Source: Lachnospiraceae bacterium (GTDB lineage Bacteria > Bacillota > Clostridia > Lachnospirales > Lachnospiraceae). Taken from it: 35,116 nt of DNA. A program made the translations under genes and the position numbers. The stretch's first letter is position 1; every line of letters begins with the position of its first letter. Shown here piece by piece: positions 31,788-35,116 of this stretch. The stretch is taken from contig JAFSCH010000097.1 of NCBI GenBank assembly GCA_017436865.1, positions 1-35,116 of the forward strand. The letters are read 5' to 3'. Under the pieces are notes generated by a model, which saw only the letters and a program-made list of their open reading frames with translations, was not told where the DNA came from and ran no database searches.

Positions 31788-33311
31788 ATGCGGATAGTAG
31801 AGAAACTGCTATACGGTATTGGTGGCTTGCTTGCACTTGTACTTCTTTTTATTTTACTCTGCCACTTCAAACCGGAATTAGCGAAAAATCTTGGAGAGAC
31901 CATTCAGGCAAATGCCAAGGAAACAGAAGAACTTATAACAGAAGAAAAGAAAGAGGAAGATAACTTTGATGTGGCTACGGCGTCGGATGGTTTGGCGGTG
32001 TTGCCGATTGCAAAGGAAATCTATATTGTGCCAACAGAGGACAATTTGGAGATTCCCTTATGGGCAGATGAAAGAAGCGGAATGACTCCGATAAATGTCC
32101 AGGGAACACCGATTACAGAGGAAGAAGTGGAAGAAATACTGGAACAGCTTGGTATAGGAAAGGATGGAAAAGGGCTTTCTTTTGAACAGCTGGTGTATCC
32201 TTATTATCATATGCTGGATGCAACAGGACAAGCTCTATATCGCCAGATATATGCTAATGCAAATGCTTTGATAAAGGATTTTTCTCCTGCGGAAGCAGTT
32301 TCAGCTACTTTATTAAAGAATGCATTTATGGCAGTGGTCAATGATCATCCGGAGCTTTTTTGGGTAAATACGGCATATCAGTATAAGTATGCGCCATCTG
32401 GACGAGTAGCGGCAATCTATCTGTCTTTTAATAAGACAGCGGATAATATTGATATGGCAAAAGGCTTATTTGAGGCTGCAGCAGAAGAGGTTTTGTCGAA
32501 AGCGCAGGAGCTGGATAAGGTTCATGACAAAGAGTTGTTTGTTCATGATGCATTGGTTGATAAGATAACCTACAATAAAGCAGCATCTATGAATCAGAGT
32601 GCATACAGTGCCTTAGTACTTGGTAAAACAGTTTGTGCAGGTTATGCAAGGGCATATCAGTACCTATTACAGAAGCTGGGAATTCCATGTTATTATTGTA
32701 CGGGCTATGCAGGTGAGAATCATGCTTGGAATATCGTGAAACTGGAAGATACTTATTATAATGTAGATGTAACCTGGTCGGATACTAAGCCACAGAATTA
32801 TTTGTATTTTAATGGTACAGATGCTGATTATGCAAAAGACCATATTCGTAGAGATTTAGCAGTAAATCTTCCAGTATGTAATGGAACATTATACCGTTTG
32901 TGTGAGATTGAATATGAGGAGCCGGAGGAACCTGAAAAGTATAAACCTTCAAAGAAAGAGGACATCGATTCTTCAAAAGAAGAGGGAGGACAGCAGGTAG
33001 TTGTACTTCGAACTTTGGAGCAGGTGGGATTTGAGTATGAGGATTTAATTCGTTCTATTCAAGATTACTATGCGGATTGCAGTCAGCAGCTGGTAAAGAC
33101 AAATAGTAAAAATGTAACATTTAAAAATGTGGTAAAGGACGATAAGCTTTGGAAAGAAATTATGAAAAGCTATGAAAAGGGTAATTATGAAAATGCCTAT
33201 ATGAATCGACTTCTTGCAGAGAAGCATTTAAGTGGTGCAAAGCTTAAGGTTACGGGAGAGATGCTTGCAGACGGAAGTTATCTGATTACACATCAAGTGA
33301 TGTTGCAGTAA
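31788..33311 (+). CDS. membrane-anchored transglutaminase-like protein
   Basis: This 507-residue protein has an N-terminal membrane helix (about residues 9-27) and an extracellular body. The papain-like transglutaminase core is complete: C283 in GKTVCAGYARAYQYL, H312 in GENHAWNIV, and D327 in YYNVDVTWSD. Bacterial relatives are usually peptidases or cross-linking enzymes of the envelope; which applies here cannot be told. An acidic and Lys-rich linker at about 385-405 leads to a 100-residue C-terminal part with no recognised domain. AAAGGAGG is ideally spaced before the ATG. The gene is alone, with a long structured leader and a terminator behind it. Confidence 0.88.
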   Translation: MRIVEKLLYGIGGLLALVLLFILLCHFKPELAKNLGETIQANAKETEELITEEKKEEDNFDVATASDGLAVLPIAKEIYIVPTEDNLEIPLWADERSGMTPINVQGTPITEEEVEEILEQLGIGKDGKGLSFEQLVYPYYHMLDATGQALYRQIYANANALIKDFSPAEAVSATLLKNAFMAVVNDHPELFWVNTAYQYKYAPSGRVAAIYLSFNKTADNIDMAKGLFEAAAEEVLSKAQELDKVHDKELFVHDALVDKITYNKAASMNQSAYSALVLGKTVCAGYARAYQYLLQKLGIPCYYCTGYAGENHAWNIVKLEDTYYNVDVTWSDTKPQNYLYFNGTDADYAKDHIRRDLAVNLPVCNGTLYRLCEIEYEEPEEPEKYKPSKKEDIDSSKEEGGQQVVVLRTLEQVGFEYEDLIRSIQDYYADCSQQLVKTNSKNVTFKNVVKDDKLWKEIMKSYEKGNYENAYMNRLLAEKHLSGAKLKVTGEMLADGSYLITHQVMLQ

Positions 33312-33447
33312 AAATAATACCAGTTGTGTTATTTCGCAGAATGGTAATCTACAATACTCCATTAAAAATCGCGTTCAAAAATGGGATTTTTACTTGCTGT
33401 ATCGTAGTACATGGTCAATAAAAACTAATAAAAAACTTAATATTAAC

Positions 33448-33487
33448 AAAAAGCTCTGTATATAGATTAATTATACGGAGCTTTTTG
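33448..33487. terminator. bidirectional terminator
   Basis: AAAAAGCTCTGTATA pairs with TATACGGAGCTTTTT (one G-T pair), with A on the left and T on the right. It lies between the convergent transglutaminase and amidohydrolase genes and suits both. Confidence 0.85.
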
Positions 33488-33565
33488 TATACTACAATGC
33501 TGGAACAGAATAGTTATGAGAAAATAATTCAATAATTGTCTATCAGTAATTTAATAAAATGAATA

Positions 33566-34792
33566 TTATTTGTGTTCCTGAAGCCATCGAAGTGCTGTAT
33601 AGGCATAAACGGCGCTTCCTATGGTAAGAGCATTGTCATCAAACATAACCTTTGGATGATGCAAAGGATATTTAAAGCCTTTTTGCGGCTCACCAGCAGC
33701 TATGGCAAACATAATAGAGGGTACTTTTTGGCTGACATAGGCAAAATCTTCAGAACCTGAGCTTTTGGATGCAGATCCGCTATCGGACATAGCATTGAGC
33801 TGACTTGCTGAGAATGCTTTCTGTGTGCCAAGAAGTTCACGCACAAAGGATAAGGTGCACTGTGCCAGACTGGATTCATTGATTAATACTGGACAGCCAC
33901 TTGTAAATTGGACGGTGGCGGTTGCACGAAAGCTTGTAGCGATTCCTGATGAGATTTCACAAATACGCTTTTTAATATATGCTCTTGTGCTTTCATCATA
34001 AGCACGAAGTGTTCCGCCAAGAGAAGCTGTATCAGGAATGACATTTTCCACGGTGCCTGCGTGAATGGTACCAATGGTTAAGACGGCAGGATCAAAAAGA
34101 AATAGTTCTCTGGAAGTAATTTCCTGTAATGCAATAATAATATGCGCGGCAACTGAAATAGGATCAATTCCTTTATTAGGAGTAGAGCCATGACATCCTT
34201 TGCCTTGAATCTGTATGGTAAAATAATCGGCAGCAGGAGCACTAACACCGCCATCGCATGCAACAATTGTTCCCGTAGGAAGTGGAATGCCTGTCATGAC
34301 ATGCATCATAAGAGCGGCGTCTACAGACGGATTTTCTAGGACACCATGTTCAATCATATCTTTAGAGCCTTCTAACAATTCCTCGGCAGGTTGAAACATT
34401 AACTTGACAGTACCTTCGATTTCATCTTCATGTTCTTTTAGGAGTCTTGCAGCACCAAGTAGCATAGCAGTATGCATATCGTGTCCGCAAGCGTGCATGT
34501 TGTTGTTTTGGGAAGCAAAGACAATATTGGCTTCTTCTTTTATTGGTAAGGCATCCATATCCGCACGAATTAAAAATACTTTTCCTTGCTTTTTGCCTCC
34601 AACAAGTGCGGTAAGACCGGATTTTCCACAGTCGGTGGGAGTATATCCTAGTTTCCGTAACTCTTCTTTGACAAAAGATTTTGTATGAACAAGATCAAAA
34701 CCTATTTCAGGATTAGCATGAAGATGATGGCGGATATCAATTAGTTCTTTTTCTATTTGTTTAGCTCTGATAAGTAGTTGTTCTGGTAACAT
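33566..34792 (-). CDS. M20-family amidohydrolase (N-acyl amino acid hydrolase type)
   Basis: This 408-residue cytoplasmic metallo-hydrolase of the M20D/HipO type cleaves the amide bond of N-acyl amino acids. Metal-site motifs are HACGHDMH (C102, H104 and H107), PAEE near residue 135, MMHVMTG near residue 162 and the late HHPKVMFDDNAL. RHHLHANPEIGF near residue 21 is also typical. The open frame runs further upstream into repeat copy D. The ATG at 34792 is the real start because AAGGAG lies 6-9 bases before it on the minus strand and similarity begins there. It is a single gene with a shared terminator at its 3' side. The substrate is not known. Confidence 0.93.
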   Translation of the reverse strand: MLPEQLLIRAKQIEKELIDIRHHLHANPEIGFDLVHTKSFVKEELRKLGYTPTDCGKSGLTALVGGKKQGKVFLIRADMDALPIKEEANIVFASQNNNMHACGHDMHTAMLLGAARLLKEHEDEIEGTVKLMFQPAEELLEGSKDMIEHGVLENPSVDAALMMHVMTGIPLPTGTIVACDGGVSAPAADYFTIQIQGKGCHGSTPNKGIDPISVAAHIIIALQEITSRELFLFDPAVLTIGTIHAGTVENVIPDTASLGGTLRAYDESTRAYIKKRICEISSGIATSFRATATVQFTSGCPVLINESSLAQCTLSFVRELLGTQKAFSASQLNAMSDSGSASKSSGSEDFAYVSQKVPSIMFAIAAGEPQKGFKYPLHHPKVMFDDNALTIGSAVYAYTALRWLQEHK

Positions 34793-34818
34793 AGAGGTCT
34801 CCTTTATATAGATAAATT

Positions 34819-34858
34819 GTAACTGTTCAGCAGGCATGTGCATTTACTGCGTATGCCG
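34819..34858. repeat. left end of the palindromic element, copy D
   Basis: GTAACTGTTCAGCAGG and the first hairpin GGCATGTGCA/TGCGTATGCC match copies A-C. Compared with copies A and B, the stem pair A-T has become C-G (GGAAT/ATTCC to GGCAT/ATGCC), a compensated change that supports selection for pairing. The second hairpin and right end are not found; a different structured segment follows. Confidence 0.65.
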
Positions 34859-34860
34859 TA

Positions 34861-35116
34861 AGAGCAATTTAAGCCAGTGGCCAATACGGCGAACGCCGCG
34901 ACAACGAGCAACGTAAGTTGCGAGTGGTCGGCATGGCTCATTTGTAGAGTTGCTCTCAATTCTGGGACACAAAGCCTAAGGGTTACTAAATGTCCTCTTC
35001 TGACAGCTTTTATTTGATGTCATTAGAGAACATTAAGAAACTCTAAGACTTTGCTTTACAGAATTGTGACCAACACTCGGACTCCCCTGCTACACTTCAT
35101 TAGGATGAAAAGTTGA
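34861..35116. other. GC-richer structured non-coding segment running off the window
   Basis: No convincing reading frame exists on either strand. Positions 34861-34956 fold on paper as a branched structure: outer stem AGAGCAA/TTGCTCT, then AGCCA/TGGCT, enclosing a hairpin CGGCG-AA-CGCCG and a second hairpin CGAC..GCAAC-GTAA-GTTGC..GTCG. Base composition is clearly richer in GC than the surroundings. I do not recognise the family. It could be a larger relative of the palindromic element, since copy D's left end abuts it, or a structured RNA. Confidence 0.45.

Noticed and set aside
34793-34843. N-terminal extension of the M20 amidohydrolase
   Set aside because: The extra codons come from repeat copy D; the ribosome site AAGGAG fits the ATG at 34792, where family similarity begins.

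Overview
The window is AT-rich DNA with strong Shine-Dalgarno sites, sporulation genes (spmA, spmB, a Spo0A-type regulator) and the low-GC Gram-positive gene order yaaR-holB-ricT-trmN6-rsmI. This points to a Firmicute of the class Clostridia, most likely Lachnospiraceae; the family assignment is inferred from protein flavour only.

Layout. 1-750: the 3' end of a tRNA-Phe, a terminator and an HD-domain gene. 872-9252: a housekeeping run of pyruvate kinase, a guanylate-kinase-like protein, YaaR, DNA polymerase III delta', RicT, TrmN6, a DUF4015 lipoprotein, RsmI and acyl carrier protein. 9513-19839: spmA and spmB, normally adjacent, are separated here by about 9 kb. The insert holds a five-gene envelope operon (zinc-ribbon protein, membrane protein with FDPxTG repeats, transmembrane pseudokinase with a YARHG domain, AlgX-like SGNH protein with Sel1 repeats, secreted beta-helix protein), a convergent LytTR regulator and a stub of sdaAB. 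20072-20584: a Spo0A DNA-binding domain with no receiver domain.

20.7-28.0 kb is a partly destroyed sucrose/fructose locus. Intact: two LacI-type regulators, a GH32 beta-fructosidase and a fructokinase. Broken: pieces of fruA, ptsI, a DeoR regulator, a GGDEF protein, a sugar-binding lipoprotein and sucrose phosphorylase, joined by deletions. No sugar permease remains, so uptake must be encoded elsewhere. 28.3-31.3 kb pairs a solute-binding lipoprotein with a chemoreceptor and no transporter, which suggests a chemotaxis sensor. The right end has a membrane-anchored transglutaminase-like protein behind a long structured leader, and an M20 amidohydrolase on the minus strand.

A small palindromic repeat family runs through the intergenic spaces: copies at 7904-8053, 10267-10399 and 31485-31617, partial copies at about 9309-9464 and 34819-34858, and isolated end-like sequences near 19008 and 23105. 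Its inverted ends, two internal hairpins, base-pair covariation and an exact 8-bp flanking direct repeat at one copy make it look like a MITE. This family and the pseudokinase operon are the two most interesting items in the window.
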